The notes beneath the pieces were generated by a model. That model did not search any database. It was not told where the DNA came from and worked only from the letters and a program-made list of their open reading frames with translations. 64,000 nt of DNA from a bacterium. GTDB taxonomy: Bacteria > Verrucomicrobiota > Verrucomicrobiia > Limisphaerales > J093. Made by a program: the position numbers and the translations under genes. Shown in pieces: positions 26,301 to 34,281 of this stretch (position 1 is the first letter of the stretch; each line of letters begins with the position of its first letter). The stretch lies in the NCBI GenBank assembly GCA_021780105.1, contig JAJXZJ010000010.1, forward strand, positions 1 to 64,000, given 5' to 3'.

Positions 26301-26663
26301 TGGAACCTGATCACGCCCGCCTCGCACACGACACCGGTGGCCGACCAGATCAACGACACGGTGAACTTCCCGTCCACCGTGCTGGTGGGCATCGCGGTGA
26401 CGCGGCATAACAACATCGCGCTCGGTAATCTCGCCGAAGGCCTTGTGGACAACTTCTCGGTGCAGACGTATGTGCCGGTGGTTGATCCGCAACTCAAAGT
26501 GGCCACCGACTCGACCGGCAAGGTCACCATCACGTGGGCGGCGGGCACGTTGGTGGCCTCCCCGACGGTGAAGGGCGCTTACACGCCGGTCACCGGCGCC
26601 ACCAGTCCGTACGTCGTCACGCCGACAGCGGGCACGACGATGTTCTACCAGGTGACGCAGTAA
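23367..26663 (+). CDS. Large secreted PA14/Ig-like/DUF1349-like protein B
   Basis: A 1,098-residue paralog of the protein at 9024 with the same domain order. It has a signal peptide (LYALGLAGLASIPTHA), a PA14-like domain with GDYNFFTSSDDASELWIS, Ig and SbsA-like Ig domains, and a second PA14-like domain with GNYVFFTSSDDYSWLYLS. Two more Ig domains, a DUF1349-like domain (DTWAKTELMVRE) and the C-terminal module (VKGAYTPVTGATSPYVVTP) follow. Of the first 42 residues 32 match the paralog. ATG 23367 sits in the same AAGTNTATGAATAGAAC context as the paralog, so I prefer it to an ATG 33 bases upstream. Secreted glycan binding is inferred from PA14. The middle regions, especially around the second PA14 and the DUF1349 domain, have diverged. 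Confidence 0.86.
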   Translation: MNRTRNLLYALGLAGLASIPTHAASVETQGFLKYECWFPPLRDSTLTGTAVSVLTSDPNYPATPDMTSYVAGWNSRFVFPDDTHEQYGARITGWITPTVTGDYNFFTSSDDASELWISTDSTEANLALVAAETGCCNAFQEPGAAQTTATPLHMVAGQKYYIQSLHKEGTGGDYVQVAWRASTDTTPAASLSPVVGMVLSSMADNTGASVTINQQPQAVSTPENTAATFTIDATGVTPYKQYTSGGTPAQGGAVPLGTTNNLPPFYQWFTNGVPVPGANATNFTIPWPKKALDGGKKVKCYVAVPGVPTYSSEVTLTVTDDTTPPTIANVTSDMTFTHVLVKFSEPVSDTALTASNYTMDGGITVSSVSRIDLLTVQLTTSKLTDSTTYNLTVNNVQDTATPANTIAANSKFTFRSFVFMQGAILHKFWSGISGGGTNDLFNNSRYPNNPSFATVEPRFEYPPNGGNEAGDNYDNTLETFFVAPANGNYVFFTSSDDYSWLYLSTDDNPANKHLIAQETGWSNPRQWVAVGSGDVTAKRSDTFANIDWPTYNTITLQANKRYYLLDVHHEGGGGDNVSATYKMETDADPANGDVTKLTGSVVGYFFDPNGASVSFTQQPSDAAVLQNTTATFSGLATGTSTYGTNVSYQWQAMPSGSSTWTNITAAGGTTTSYTTPLLGLSDNGTKYQLIATVPTLSQTSQVATLTVNVDPNPPTVISAGVIKGSTYVGVAFNKLMDPTTAATAANYTVNGATPTAASLHTVLVPGGSGGWVVQLTVASAINSAPTVTVKNVKDLAGNAVVGTATVTAALSTMQDQDVGTVGTDPLLPGYAFAYGTNAFVVAGGGSDIWNNADACHFVYQSFTGPFDIRMRVQGMNARWTDPDPTATDSDDTWAKTELMVRETTDAGSRHNSLCVTRTTGENAIEEQWRDISNNGCGNLRVLTPVPYPNAWVRLTRTNDTSGQLTSTVTIYCSKDGVNWNLITPASHTTPVADQINDTVNFPSTVLVGIAVTRHNNIALGNLAEGLVDNFSVQTYVPVVDPQLKVATDSTGKVTITWAAGTLVASPTVKGAYTPVTGATSPYVVTPTAGTTMFYQVTQ

Positions 26664-26694
26664 ACGCTTGCTCTAGCTAGCGACGTTAAACACA

Positions 26695-26725
26695 GGACCG
26701 GGCTTCGGCCCGGTCCTTCTTTTTT
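26695..26725 (+). terminator. Intrinsic terminator of PA14 gene B
   Basis: A perfect 9-bp stem GGACCGGGC/GCCCGGTCC closed by a TTCG tetraloop is followed by TTCTTTTTT. It is the counterpart of the terminator after the first PA14 gene. Confidence 0.94.
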
Positions 26726-26860
26726 GCGCGGGTGCGGAACCGGCTGATCACTTGCGTCACGCGTGTTCCGATGGCGCTGAAAGGTTCTTGCTGGTGATCG
26801 CACGAAGGGGCATCGCCTTTTGGCCTTTCACCCCGCGGCCCCGTCGGCCATGCTGCGGCC

Positions 26861-28351
26861 ATGTCAGGTTTGATCGCCATTGTCGGCCGGCCGAATGTCG
26901 GCAAGTCCGCCCTGTTTAACCGGATTGTCGGCCGGCGGATCGCGATTGTGCATGATCAGCCGGGCGTGACCCGCGACCGGATCAGCGCCGAGGCCGAGTG
27001 GCGCGGGCGGACCTTCACCTTGGTGGACACCGGCGGCATTGGATTGCTGCGCGGCGAGAAGGCGGACGATGCCATCGTGCAGGCGGCCGTTGAACAGGTG
27101 CAACTGGCGGTGGACGCGGCGCAGGTCATTTTGTTTGTCGTCAACGTCCAGGAGGGTGTGATGCCTCTGGATCGCGAGGTCGCCCAGCAGCTCCGTCGTG
27201 CGGGCAAACCCGTGCTGGTGGTGGCCAACAAGGCGGACAATCCGGAGGCCGAGGCGGGCCTGGCGGATTTTTCCCAGCTTGGGTTTGAGCCGGCCTTCCC
27301 CGTTTCCGCCATCCACGGCAAGGGCGTGGAACCGCTGATGCGGGCGGCGCTCGCCCGCTTGCCGTCCGCGCCGGCGGCAGCAGGGGGAGAACCCGCCACT
27401 GCGTTGGCGAATCCGGATTCGGAGCCACCGTTGAAACTGGCGATTGTCGGCCGGCCGAACGTGGGCAAATCGTCGTTGCTGAATGCGCTGACGCGGTCGG
27501 CGCGGGTGATTGTCAGTCCGGTGCCCGGCACCACGCGCGACGCCGTGGATGTGCCCTTTGAAACGGAAGCCGATGGCGTGCGCCGGCGTTATGTGCTGAT
27601 TGACACGGCCGGCCTGCGCAAGACGCGCAGCGTGTCCGACTCCATTGAATTCTTCAGTGTCAAACGGGCCGAGGCGTCCATCGAACGCTGCGATCTGGTG
27701 CTGTTCGTGCTCGATGCCGAGAGCGGCATCCTGGAGCAGGACAAGAAGATTGCCGACCGGATTGTCGCTGCGAGAAAGAGCTGCCTCATCATTGTCAACA
27801 AATGGGATTTGTTCGCGGAAGCGATCAAACCGCAGAGCGAAGCGCAACAAGCGCGGCTGGCGCGCCGGCAGCGGCGTGACGGCGGCATGCCTGCGCCCGG
27901 CACCCTGGCCGGCTTCGGACGTTGGATTCAGGAGAAGTTGTTCTTCCTGGACTACGCGCCGGTCATCTTCACGTCGGCGAAATCGGGCTTTCACCTCGAC
28001 CGTCTGCTGGAAGTCGTGCGTTATGTGACGGCCCAGATGCAGCAGCGGGTGCCTACGGCATTGCTCAATCGCGCGCTGCGGGACGCCATCGAACGCCGGC
28101 AACCTGCCAGCGCCGCCGGCACGCGCCTCAAGTTCTTTTACGCAACCCAGGTCAAAACGGCGCCGCCGACCTTCCTGTTGTTTGTGAACCGGAAGGATCT
28201 GTTTTCGACGGCCTACGCGAAGTACCTCGCGGACGAATTGCGCCGCGCCTTCGGTTATGAGGGCTGCCCGCTGGTGCTGGTGGCGAGACCGCGGCCCAAA
28301 ACGGTGGAACCGGTGCGCGCGAAGGGCCGGTCCGGCGGGCGAAGCCGTTAA
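26861..28351 (+). CDS. der: Ribosome-assembly GTPase Der
   Basis: A 496-residue double-GTPase protein needed for maturation of the 50S subunit. Two G domains each carry the G1 motif GRPNVGKS (residues 8-15 and about 196-203), with G3 DTGG and DTAG and G4 motifs NKAD and NKWD. A C-terminal KH-like domain (residues about 385-480, LKFFYATQVKTAPPTFLLFVN) is typical. Length is slightly above the usual 435-490, partly from a linker and a basic tail (RSGGRSR). It starts about 135 bases after the PA14 terminator and appears monocistronic. Confidence 0.97.
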   Translation: MSGLIAIVGRPNVGKSALFNRIVGRRIAIVHDQPGVTRDRISAEAEWRGRTFTLVDTGGIGLLRGEKADDAIVQAAVEQVQLAVDAAQVILFVVNVQEGVMPLDREVAQQLRRAGKPVLVVANKADNPEAEAGLADFSQLGFEPAFPVSAIHGKGVEPLMRAALARLPSAPAAAGGEPATALANPDSEPPLKLAIVGRPNVGKSSLLNALTRSARVIVSPVPGTTRDAVDVPFETEADGVRRRYVLIDTAGLRKTRSVSDSIEFFSVKRAEASIERCDLVLFVLDAESGILEQDKKIADRIVAARKSCLIIVNKWDLFAEAIKPQSEAQQARLARRQRRDGGMPAPGTLAGFGRWIQEKLFFLDYAPVIFTSAKSGFHLDRLLEVVRYVTAQMQQRVPTALLNRALRDAIERRQPASAAGTRLKFFYATQVKTAPPTFLLFVNRKDLFSTAYAKYLADELRRAFGYEGCPLVLVARPRPKTVEPVRAKGRSGGRSR

Positions 28352-28397
28352 GCGAATTGAATGCGAGGGTGCAAGGCAATTTATTTCCATTCTTTCA

Positions 28398-28425
28398 TTG
28401 ACTCTGCTCCGGAGTCGGTTAGTAT
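28398..28425 (+). promoter_or_regulatory. Promoter of the RRM protein gene
   Basis: TTGACT (28398-28403) and TAGTAT (28420-28425) are separated by 16 bases. They leave a 5' leader of about 115 nt before the ATG at 28547. A long leader is common for cold-inducible RRM genes, but that is inference. Confidence 0.6.
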
Positions 28426-28546
28426 TCTGCCGCCCAAAGAACCGGTAGTGTCATGAGACAGATGTCCGTAATCAAACAGCCGGCTTCGGTGATCCTGCGT
28501 GTGCAGTTCTCCCTCGGGATTCTTTGAGCATTTGCAGCCAGACAGT

Positions 28547-28852
28547 ATGAGTAACGCAAGCAGATTGTTCGTCGGTAATCTCTCCTACCGCACGCTGGAA
28601 AATGACCTGCAGGACTACTTCTCCCAAGCGGGGGTGGTGACCTCCTGCAATCTGATGCTCGATAAGTTCACCGGTAAGTCCCGTGGATTTGCCTTTGTGG
28701 AATACGGTTCCGCCGAGGAAGCGAACAAGGCCGTGGAAATGTTCCATAACAAGGAATTTCAGGGCCGGCAGTTGACGGTGAACATCGCCCGGCCGCGAGA
28801 AGACCGCCCGCCGCGTCCCGCTGGCGGTGATCGTCGAGCGGCGGCAGAGTAA
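28547..28852 (+). CDS. Small RRM-type RNA-binding protein
   Basis: A 101-residue single RNA recognition motif protein. RNP2 is LFVGNLSY and RNP1 is KSRGFAFVEY, both complete with their aromatic RNA-stacking residues. The tail after the RRM is short, Arg/Pro-rich (PREDRPPRPAGGDRR). Such proteins in cyanobacteria, Planctomycetes and Verrucomicrobia bind single-stranded RNA and are often cold-induced. ATG 28547 (MSNASRLF) is the natural start; an in-frame start 48 bases upstream adds a non-conserved stretch. It stands alone with a good promoter upstream and a convergent operon downstream. Confidence 0.93.
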   Translation: MSNASRLFVGNLSYRTLENDLQDYFSQAGVVTSCNLMLDKFTGKSRGFAFVEYGSAEEANKAVEMFHNKEFQGRQLTVNIARPREDRPPRPAGGDRRAAAE

Positions 28853-29153
28853 GGGCGGGTTCCCGGCCGGTCATGCGCCAGGTGCGCGCCGATTTTCCGA
28901 GCGGTCACCCTGGCATCCCAATCACCTTTGAGACCCGGTGGCGTTGAGAGGGAACTGGTGGTTTGTTGTTGATCGCCTGCCATCGCTCGTTTCAACACCT
29001 CACGTTGAGGTCGCGCCAACGCGACGTCATCTAGAATTTCCGACTTCCCTTCCGAACCGCCGATCCAAGGCCGTTGTGGCGTTTTGCTTCGCCCGTCACA
29101 CCGGCAGAAATGGCGGTGGAAGTCTTCCGGGGTGGAACGGTTGCGCCGCCGGT
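28853..29153. other. Convergent intergenic region with repeat-like hairpins
   Basis: These 301 bases separate the RRM gene from the end of queG. No gene or clear terminator is seen. Two adjacent inverted repeats at 28997-29024 are annotated separately. Confidence 0.5.
28997..29034. repeat. Hairpin pair related to the 15.3-kb array
   Basis: ACCTCA-CGT-TGAGGT (28997-29011) is followed directly by TCGCG-CCAA-CGCGA (29011-29024) and then CGTCATCTAG. The pattern of a short GC palindrome followed by CG(G/T)NATCT...TAG matches the first two units at 15284-15356, so this may be another copy of the same intergenic element. Confidence 0.45.
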
Positions 29154-30215
29154 TTACGCGTCCGCACGCTCGCGTTTTTTGATTTCCCTGATCGCCCACT
29201 CCGCGTGCTCGGCGATCAGCGGTTCAGAACTGCGGGCCGCGCGTTCCAAAGCGGGCAGGGCGGTGGCATGGCCGACGTTGCCCAGGGCGACGCAGACGTT
29301 CCGCAGCAAGCCGCGGCGTTTGGCGCGGAGCAGCGGCGTGCCGGTGAAACGCGCTTGAAAGCCGGCATCATCCAGGGCGAGGAGTTCGAGCAAATCCGGC
29401 TGGGCCAGATCGTGACGCGCGTGCGATCGCATCATCCTGCCTTCCTGGGCGAACCGGTTCCACGGACAGACCGCCAGACAATCGTCACAGCCAAAAATCC
29501 GGTTGCCGACGGCCCTGCGCAACTCCAGCGGCATGGACCCTTTCAGTTCGATGGTCAGATAGGAGATGCAGCGCCGCGCATCGAGTTGAAACGGCGCGGT
29601 GATCGCGCGCGTGGGACACGCCGCCAGGCAGCGCAGACAGGTGCCGCAGTGATTGCGCTCAGGCGGGTCGGGTTCCAGTTCCAGCGTGGTAAGGATTTCC
29701 GCCAGAAAGAACCAATTACCCAGCCGGCGGTGAATGAGGTTGGTGTGTTTGCCGATAAAGCCCAGCCCGGCGCGTTGTGCAAGGTCGCGCTCCAGCACGG
29801 GGCCAGTGTCCGCATACCAAAGCGAGCGCGTGCCGGCGCCGCCAAGCTGGTTGACGAAGCTGGTCAGCGTGGCCAGCGGTTCCGCGAGGACGTTGTGGTA
29901 ATCGGCGAACTGGGCGTAGTGGGCAATGACGCCGGAAGGTTGAGACGGGCTTCCGCCGTCCTGATCCTCCACGGTCTGGCTGGGCGCCGCCGCGGCGTAG
30001 CTCGCCGCCAGCGTGATGAGGCTGTGCGCGCCAAGAAGAACCCATTGCGGATCGGCGCGCTTGTCGGCATTGCGCGCGAGATAGCCCATTTCGCCGTGGC
30101 ATCCCGCGGCCAGCCAGGCGAGGAACCGGCTCGCGTTGTCCGGCGGGTTGGCCGTGGTGACGCGGCAGGCATCGAAGCCGAGTTCGCGTGCCCGTTGCTG
30201 AATGGCTGCCTTCAT
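29154..30215 (-). CDS. queG: Epoxyqueuosine reductase
   Basis: A 353-residue cobalamin- and iron-sulfur-dependent enzyme that reduces epoxyqueuosine to queuosine in tRNA. Two ferredoxin-type clusters are visible: CGTCLRCLAACPTRAI, and the second set in CDDCLAVCPWN. The catalytic half includes the DTGPVLERDLAQRAGLGFIGKH region typical of QueG, and the C-terminal part is HEAT-like (LRNVCVALGNVGHATALPAL). ATG 30215 overlaps the aroK stop by 4 bases. The frame continues upstream within aroK, but that extension is not coding. It is the last gene of the five-gene leftward operon. Confidence 0.95.
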   Translation of the reverse strand: MKAAIQQRARELGFDACRVTTANPPDNASRFLAWLAAGCHGEMGYLARNADKRADPQWVLLGAHSLITLAASYAAAAPSQTVEDQDGGSPSQPSGVIAHYAQFADYHNVLAEPLATLTSFVNQLGGAGTRSLWYADTGPVLERDLAQRAGLGFIGKHTNLIHRRLGNWFFLAEILTTLELEPDPPERNHCGTCLRCLAACPTRAITAPFQLDARRCISYLTIELKGSMPLELRRAVGNRIFGCDDCLAVCPWNRFAQEGRMMRSHARHDLAQPDLLELLALDDAGFQARFTGTPLLRAKRRGLLRNVCVALGNVGHATALPALERAARSSEPLIAEHAEWAIREIKKRERADA

Positions 30216-30754
30216 TGCCGCGCCGCCTGTCGGGCGTACTGAAACTGACAATTCACCTGCCGGGCAACTTCGCGCAGTTGCCGCAAACCCGAATAAACCA
30301 GCACGTCCGCCTGGCGATACGCCGCCGCCCGCTCGGCGAGCAACTCCCGGATGCGCGCCAGTGGATCGGGCACCTGCAACAGCGGCCGGTGTGTCTGGCG
30401 TCGGACCCGGCGCCAGATGACTTCCGGCGTGGCCCAAAGGCAGATGACCAGCGCGTGCGTTTTGAGTTGGGCGAGATTCTGGGCATTGGCGCCAAGGCCG
30501 CCGCCGGTGGCGATGACGGCGCCGTCCAGCCGCGACAAATCAGTGACGACACGACGTTCGAGATCGCGGAACGCAGCCTCCCCGTCTTCGGTGAAAATGC
30601 GGGCGATGGGCTTGCCGGCCAATGCTTCGATCCGCTCGTCGGTGTCCAGAAAGGCGAAGCCAAGTTGCCGGGCCACGAGCCGGCCGACCGTGGACTTGCC
30701 GGTGCCCATGAAGCCGATGAGCGCAAGGTTGCGGAACTGGCGGTTGGCGCTCAC
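30212..30754 (-). CDS. aroK: Shikimate kinase
   Basis: A 180-residue NMP-kinase-fold enzyme that phosphorylates shikimate at the 3-OH in aromatic amino acid synthesis. The P-loop is GFMGTGKST (residues 14-22), the substrate Asp is in FLDTDERIE, the glycine triplet is ATGGGL, and the lid arginine lies in THRPLL. Length is normal. It starts 3 bases after coaX ends and overlaps queG by 4 bases. No other aro gene is near, so it is grouped here with cofactor genes rather than its pathway. Confidence 0.96.
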   Translation of the reverse strand: MSANRQFRNLALIGFMGTGKSTVGRLVARQLGFAFLDTDERIEALAGKPIARIFTEDGEAAFRDLERRVVTDLSRLDGAVIATGGGLGANAQNLAQLKTHALVICLWATPEVIWRRVRRQTHRPLLQVPDPLARIRELLAERAAAYRQADVLVYSGLRQLREVARQVNCQFQYARQAARQ

Positions 30755-30757
30755 AGG

Positions 30758-31531
30758 TCAGACGGTGGTGGCGGGTGCGGCCGGCCCGCGGGCCTGCCAG
30801 AAGAGCCGTAGTCCTTCGAGAGTCAACAACGGCCGGACGGCGGTGATGTCCGGCAGGCGGGCGGCGATGAGTTTGGCGTAGCCGCCGGTGGCGATGACCG
30901 GCAGGCGCGGTCGGGCCAGCGCGCGGCGGAGTTCGCCGAGCAACTCGCGAATCAATCCGCGATAGCCATGCACCGCGCCGATGAGCATGGCCTGTTCGGT
31001 GTTGCGTCCGATGACCGCGCGGGTGTCGCGAATCCGGATGCGCGGCAGCAGTGCCGTTTTTTCGTGGAGATAATCGGTCATGGCCGAAAGTCCGGGCGTA
31101 ATGATGCCGCCGACGTAGTCGCCGCGCGCGTCCACGATGTCAAAGGTCACGGCGGTGCCGAAATCAATGACGATGGCCGGCGCGCCGAAAAAGTGGCGGG
31201 CTGCCGCGGCGTTCGCCAGACGGTCGGGGCCGATGGTTTCGGGGTGCGGATAGTTGATGCCGAGGCCGGCGATGCTGGCATGATTCAGCTCCAGCACGGG
31301 GAGGCCCCAGCGGCGTTGGACCGCCGCGCAGACCAACGGCGTGACCTGCGGCACCACGCTGCACAGGGCCGCGCCGGTCAAACGGTGCCGGCCGGCGAAC
31401 CGGGCGAGGGTATTCGCCCCGGCGCTGGATTGCCAGGCCGCCGTGGGCACGTCGGCATGGCGCAGCACGCGGCGGGCATTAGCCAGGCCGAGGTGCGTGT
31501 GGGTGTTGCCGATGTCGAAAAGCAGGTTCAT
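30758..31531 (-). CDS. coaX: Type III pantothenate kinase
   Basis: A 257-residue ASKHA-fold kinase for the first step of coenzyme A synthesis. The phosphate loop is FDIGNTHTHLG near the N-terminus; GPDRLANAAAA and IDFGTAVTFDIVD are conserved family blocks, followed by GGIITPGLSAM. Unlike CoaA, this type is not inhibited by CoA and needs a monovalent cation (family knowledge). Its ATG overlaps the birA stop by 4 bases. birA and coaX are often neighbours or fused in other bacteria, which supports both assignments. Confidence 0.96.
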   Translation of the reverse strand: MNLLFDIGNTHTHLGLANARRVLRHADVPTAAWQSSAGANTLARFAGRHRLTGAALCSVVPQVTPLVCAAVQRRWGLPVLELNHASIAGLGINYPHPETIGPDRLANAAAARHFFGAPAIVIDFGTAVTFDIVDARGDYVGGIITPGLSAMTDYLHEKTALLPRIRIRDTRAVIGRNTEQAMLIGAVHGYRGLIRELLGELRRALARPRLPVIATGGYAKLIAARLPDITAVRPLLTLEGLRLFWQARGPAAPATTV

Positions 31532-32544
31532 TTTTCCAGACGGATGTCGCCGCCGATGACGCGTTCGAGATGGCCATGTTCGGTGCGGACCAGCAAGGCG
31601 CCGTCAGTGTCCAGCGCCTCGGCGCGGCCGCGGATGCGGCGTTCGCCCACGGTGATGGCCACCGGCTGTCCCAGCGTCGTGCAACGCGCCGCCCATTCGT
31701 CCGCGATTTCATCGAACCGGCCGTCGGTCACCCGCTGGTAATCGTGGTCCAGCGCACGCAACACCGCCACCGCCAGCTCGGCGCGGTCCAGGGGCCGACC
31801 GGCCTCGGCCGCGAGCGACGTGGCGTGACGGCGAAGGTCTGGAGAAAACTCCTGCGCGCCGACGTTCACGTCCACGCCAACGCCGACGATGAGGTATTTG
31901 ATGCGATCCAGTTCCGCGCTCAATTCGGTGAGGATGCCGGCCACCTTCCGTCCACGAAGCAGGAGATCATTCGGCCATTTGATCGCGACGGTTAATCCGG
32001 CCTGGGCCTGGATGCCGCGGGCCAGCGCCGTGGCCGTGGCGATCGTCAGGCGGGTTGCCTCCGCGGGGCGCAGACGCGGCCGCAACAGGACGGAGAACCA
32101 GAGTCCCTTGCCGGCGGGCGAGTGCCAATGGCGGCCCAGCCGGCCGCGGCCCCTGGTCTGCGCCTCGGCGAATACCACTACGCCCTCGGGGACGTTGGCC
32201 TGCGCAAGGCGCTCCACAATGTCGCTGGTGGAGGTGGTTTCCCGAAACACACGGAGATCACGGCCGACAACGCGAACCGGGCCCAGGCGCGACGCAATGT
32301 CGTCGGCCAGCAGCAAGTCCGGTGCGCTGACGAGCCGGTAGCCGTCGTGCGGGTTGGCTGCGATGTCGTAGCCGAGCTGGCGGAGTTCCTGAATCCGTGC
32401 CCAGACGGCGGCACGGGTGACGCGCAGGCGTTGCGCCAGTTCGGCGCCGGAAACGCCGCCGGAACCCGCGGCGCGGAGTGCGACGAGGATTTCCGTGTCG
32501 GCGGTCAACGCACCCGCCGGCCGGGATGAAGGGTGCTGGCTCAC
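31528..32544 (-). CDS. birA: Biotin--protein ligase with repressor HTH domain
   Basis: A 338-residue bifunctional BirA. An N-terminal winged helix (VSGAELAQRLRVTRAAVWARI) can bind DNA. The catalytic domain has the biotinyl-AMP loop GRGRLGRHWHSPAGKGLWFS, the KWPNDLLL motif and GVDVN. A C-terminal SH3-like domain follows (GERRIRGRAEALDTDGALL). It attaches biotin to acetyl-CoA carboxylase and may repress biotin genes. I chose GTG 32544, which overlaps the nadC stop as GTGA; an upstream extension lies inside nadC and is not conserved-looking. Confidence 0.94.
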   Translation of the reverse strand: MSQHPSSRPAGALTADTEILVALRAAGSGGVSGAELAQRLRVTRAAVWARIQELRQLGYDIAANPHDGYRLVSAPDLLLADDIASRLGPVRVVGRDLRVFRETTSTSDIVERLAQANVPEGVVVFAEAQTRGRGRLGRHWHSPAGKGLWFSVLLRPRLRPAEATRLTIATATALARGIQAQAGLTVAIKWPNDLLLRGRKVAGILTELSAELDRIKYLIVGVGVDVNVGAQEFSPDLRRHATSLAAEAGRPLDRAELAVAVLRALDHDYQRVTDGRFDEIADEWAARCTTLGQPVAITVGERRIRGRAEALDTDGALLVRTEHGHLERVIGGDIRLEK

Positions 32545-33398
32545 AACGGCTCGAAATCCAGGGCAATGTCCACTGCGCGGGCCGAGTGCGTGAGCGCGCC
32601 GACCGAGATACAATCCACGCCGGCTCTTGCGATCGCGGCGACAGTCCGGAGGTTGACGCCGCCGCTGGCCTCCGTGAGGCAGCGGCCAGCAACCAGCTTG
32701 ACCGCCCGACGAAGGTGCGCCGGTGGCATGTTGTCGAGGAGGATGATGTCGGCGCGAGCTTCGGCAGCTTGGGCGACCTGCTCCAGGGTGTCGGCCTCGA
32801 CTTCAACGCGCAGCCGGGGATAGGCGGCGCGGGCGCGTTGCACGGCGGCGGCGATGGGATTCGGCCGGGCACCGCGCAGCGCAACAAGATGGTTGTCCTT
32901 GATGAGAATCAGGTCGAACAGGCCCAGACGGTGGTTCTGGCCGCCGCCGCAGGCCACGGCGTATTTTTCGAAGCGGCGCCAGCCGGGGGTTGTTTTGCGG
33001 GTGTCGAGAATGCGGGCGTGGGTGCCGGCCACGGCGGCGACGTAATCGGCGGTGAGCGTGGCGATGCCGGACAGTCGCTGGATAAAGTTCAACGCCACCC
33101 GTTCCGCAGTCAGCAAGGCGGGCGCCGGTCCGGTGGCGCGCAGCAAGACTTGTCCGCAGCGAACCGACTCGCCGTCCTTCGCCATGCGTTCGATCACCGC
33201 CTGGCGCGAACGCTGGCGAAAAGCCTCGGCGGCAAAGTCCATCCCGGCCACCACCAGAGGCTCGCGGGCGACCATGACGGCGCGCGCCTGGGCGGTCACC
33301 GGCACCGTGGCCGAAGTGGTGGCGTCGCCGGCGCCGAGGTCTTCCGCCAGGGCGCCACGGACGGCGGCGCGGATTTCGGAAGTGGACAACGTAACCAT
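32541..33398 (-). CDS. nadC: Nicotinate-nucleotide pyrophosphorylase (carboxylating)
   Basis: A 285-residue quinolinate phosphoribosyltransferase that makes nicotinate mononucleotide in de novo NAD synthesis. Conserved blocks are ALNFIQRLSGIAT, ILDTRKTTPGWRRFEKYAV, GGGQNHRLGLFDLILIKDNH and the C-terminal ASGGVNL...GVDCISVGALTHS. ATG 33398 matches the usual N-terminus. It is the first gene of the nadC-birA-coaX-aroK-queG operon and is divergent from the SGNH hydrolase gene, with about 100 bases between them for both promoters. Confidence 0.96.
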   Translation of the reverse strand: MVTLSTSEIRAAVRGALAEDLGAGDATTSATVPVTAQARAVMVAREPLVVAGMDFAAEAFRQRSRQAVIERMAKDGESVRCGQVLLRATGPAPALLTAERVALNFIQRLSGIATLTADYVAAVAGTHARILDTRKTTPGWRRFEKYAVACGGGQNHRLGLFDLILIKDNHLVALRGARPNPIAAAVQRARAAYPRLRVEVEADTLEQVAQAAEARADIILLDNMPPAHLRRAVKLVAGRCLTEASGGVNLRTVAAIARAGVDCISVGALTHSARAVDIALDFEPL

Positions 33399-33502
33399 GC
33401 GGCCAGCATGGCCGAGAAAACGGGCAGGATGAAGCCAAAACGGTGAACCGGCCTTGGAGAATTCGCCTTTCCTCGCGGCAGGTTGGCAGGCAAACTGTTG
33501 GC

Positions 33503-34195
33503 ATGTTTGGAGCAAAGGCAACGTCCCGCGGGTATCGCGGGGCATTTCGGTGGCGGTGGGCCGGGCTGTTGCCCGGTCTGATGCTGGTGTTGCACGCCGC
33601 GCCGGCGCAGTGGGAAAAGGACATTCGGGCATTTGAAGCCGCGGACCGGACGAACCCGCCGCCAAAGGGAGCCATCGTATTCGTCGGGAGTTCGAGCATC
33701 CGGATGTGGCACACGCTGGCGCAGGACTTCCCGGGATTCACGGTGATCAACCGCGGCTTTGGCGGATCGGAGCTGGCAGACAGCGTGGCGTTTGCCAACC
33801 GGATCATTTTGCCCTACCGGCCGCGGCAGGTCGTCGTTTATGCCGGCGACAACGACATCGCTGCGGGCAAATCGCCGGCCAGAGTGTTGGCAGATTTTCA
33901 GGCATTCGAGCATAAAATCCATACCGCGTTGCCGAAATGCCGCGTGACGTTCATCGCGATCAAGCCATGCCCGTCGCGCTGGCAGTTCGTAAAACAGATT
34001 CGCGAGGCGAACGACCTGGTTAAAGCCGCCGCGCAACAGGCCCGGGAAACGGAGTTCGTGGATGTGTTCACGCCGATGCTGGGGGTGGATGGCCGGCCGC
34101 GCGGCGAATTGTTTGCCAACGATCAGTTGCACCTGAACCGTAGCGGCTATGCCTTGTGGGTGCGGTTGCTTCGTCCTTATCTGCTCCGGCAGTGA
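33503..34195 (+). CDS. Secreted SGNH/GDSL-family hydrolase
   Basis: A 230-residue exported esterase-like protein. ATG 33503 starts a basic n-region followed by WAGLLPGLMLVLHAAPA, a signal peptide. SGNH blocks are complete: block I VFVGSSSIRMW (nucleophile Ser), block II NRGFGGS (Gly), block III YAGDND (Asn), block V NDQLHLN (Asp and His). Substrates may be acetylated sugars or lipids; sequence cannot tell. The frame also opens at GTG 33443, which lengthens the basic region and seems less likely. Confidence 0.88.
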   Translation: MFGAKATSRGYRGAFRWRWAGLLPGLMLVLHAAPAQWEKDIRAFEAADRTNPPPKGAIVFVGSSSIRMWHTLAQDFPGFTVINRGFGGSELADSVAFANRIILPYRPRQVVVYAGDNDIAAGKSPARVLADFQAFEHKIHTALPKCRVTFIAIKPCPSRWQFVKQIREANDLVKAAAQQARETEFVDVFTPMLGVDGRPRGELFANDQLHLNRSGYALWVRLLRPYLLRQ

Positions 34196-34281
34196 AGCCG
34201 GCGGCCCCGTGTCGCAGTTTCGCATTGGCATCAGGCCTGGTGCGTGCTAGAAAGGGCGCAACAAGTTAACACGACACGACC

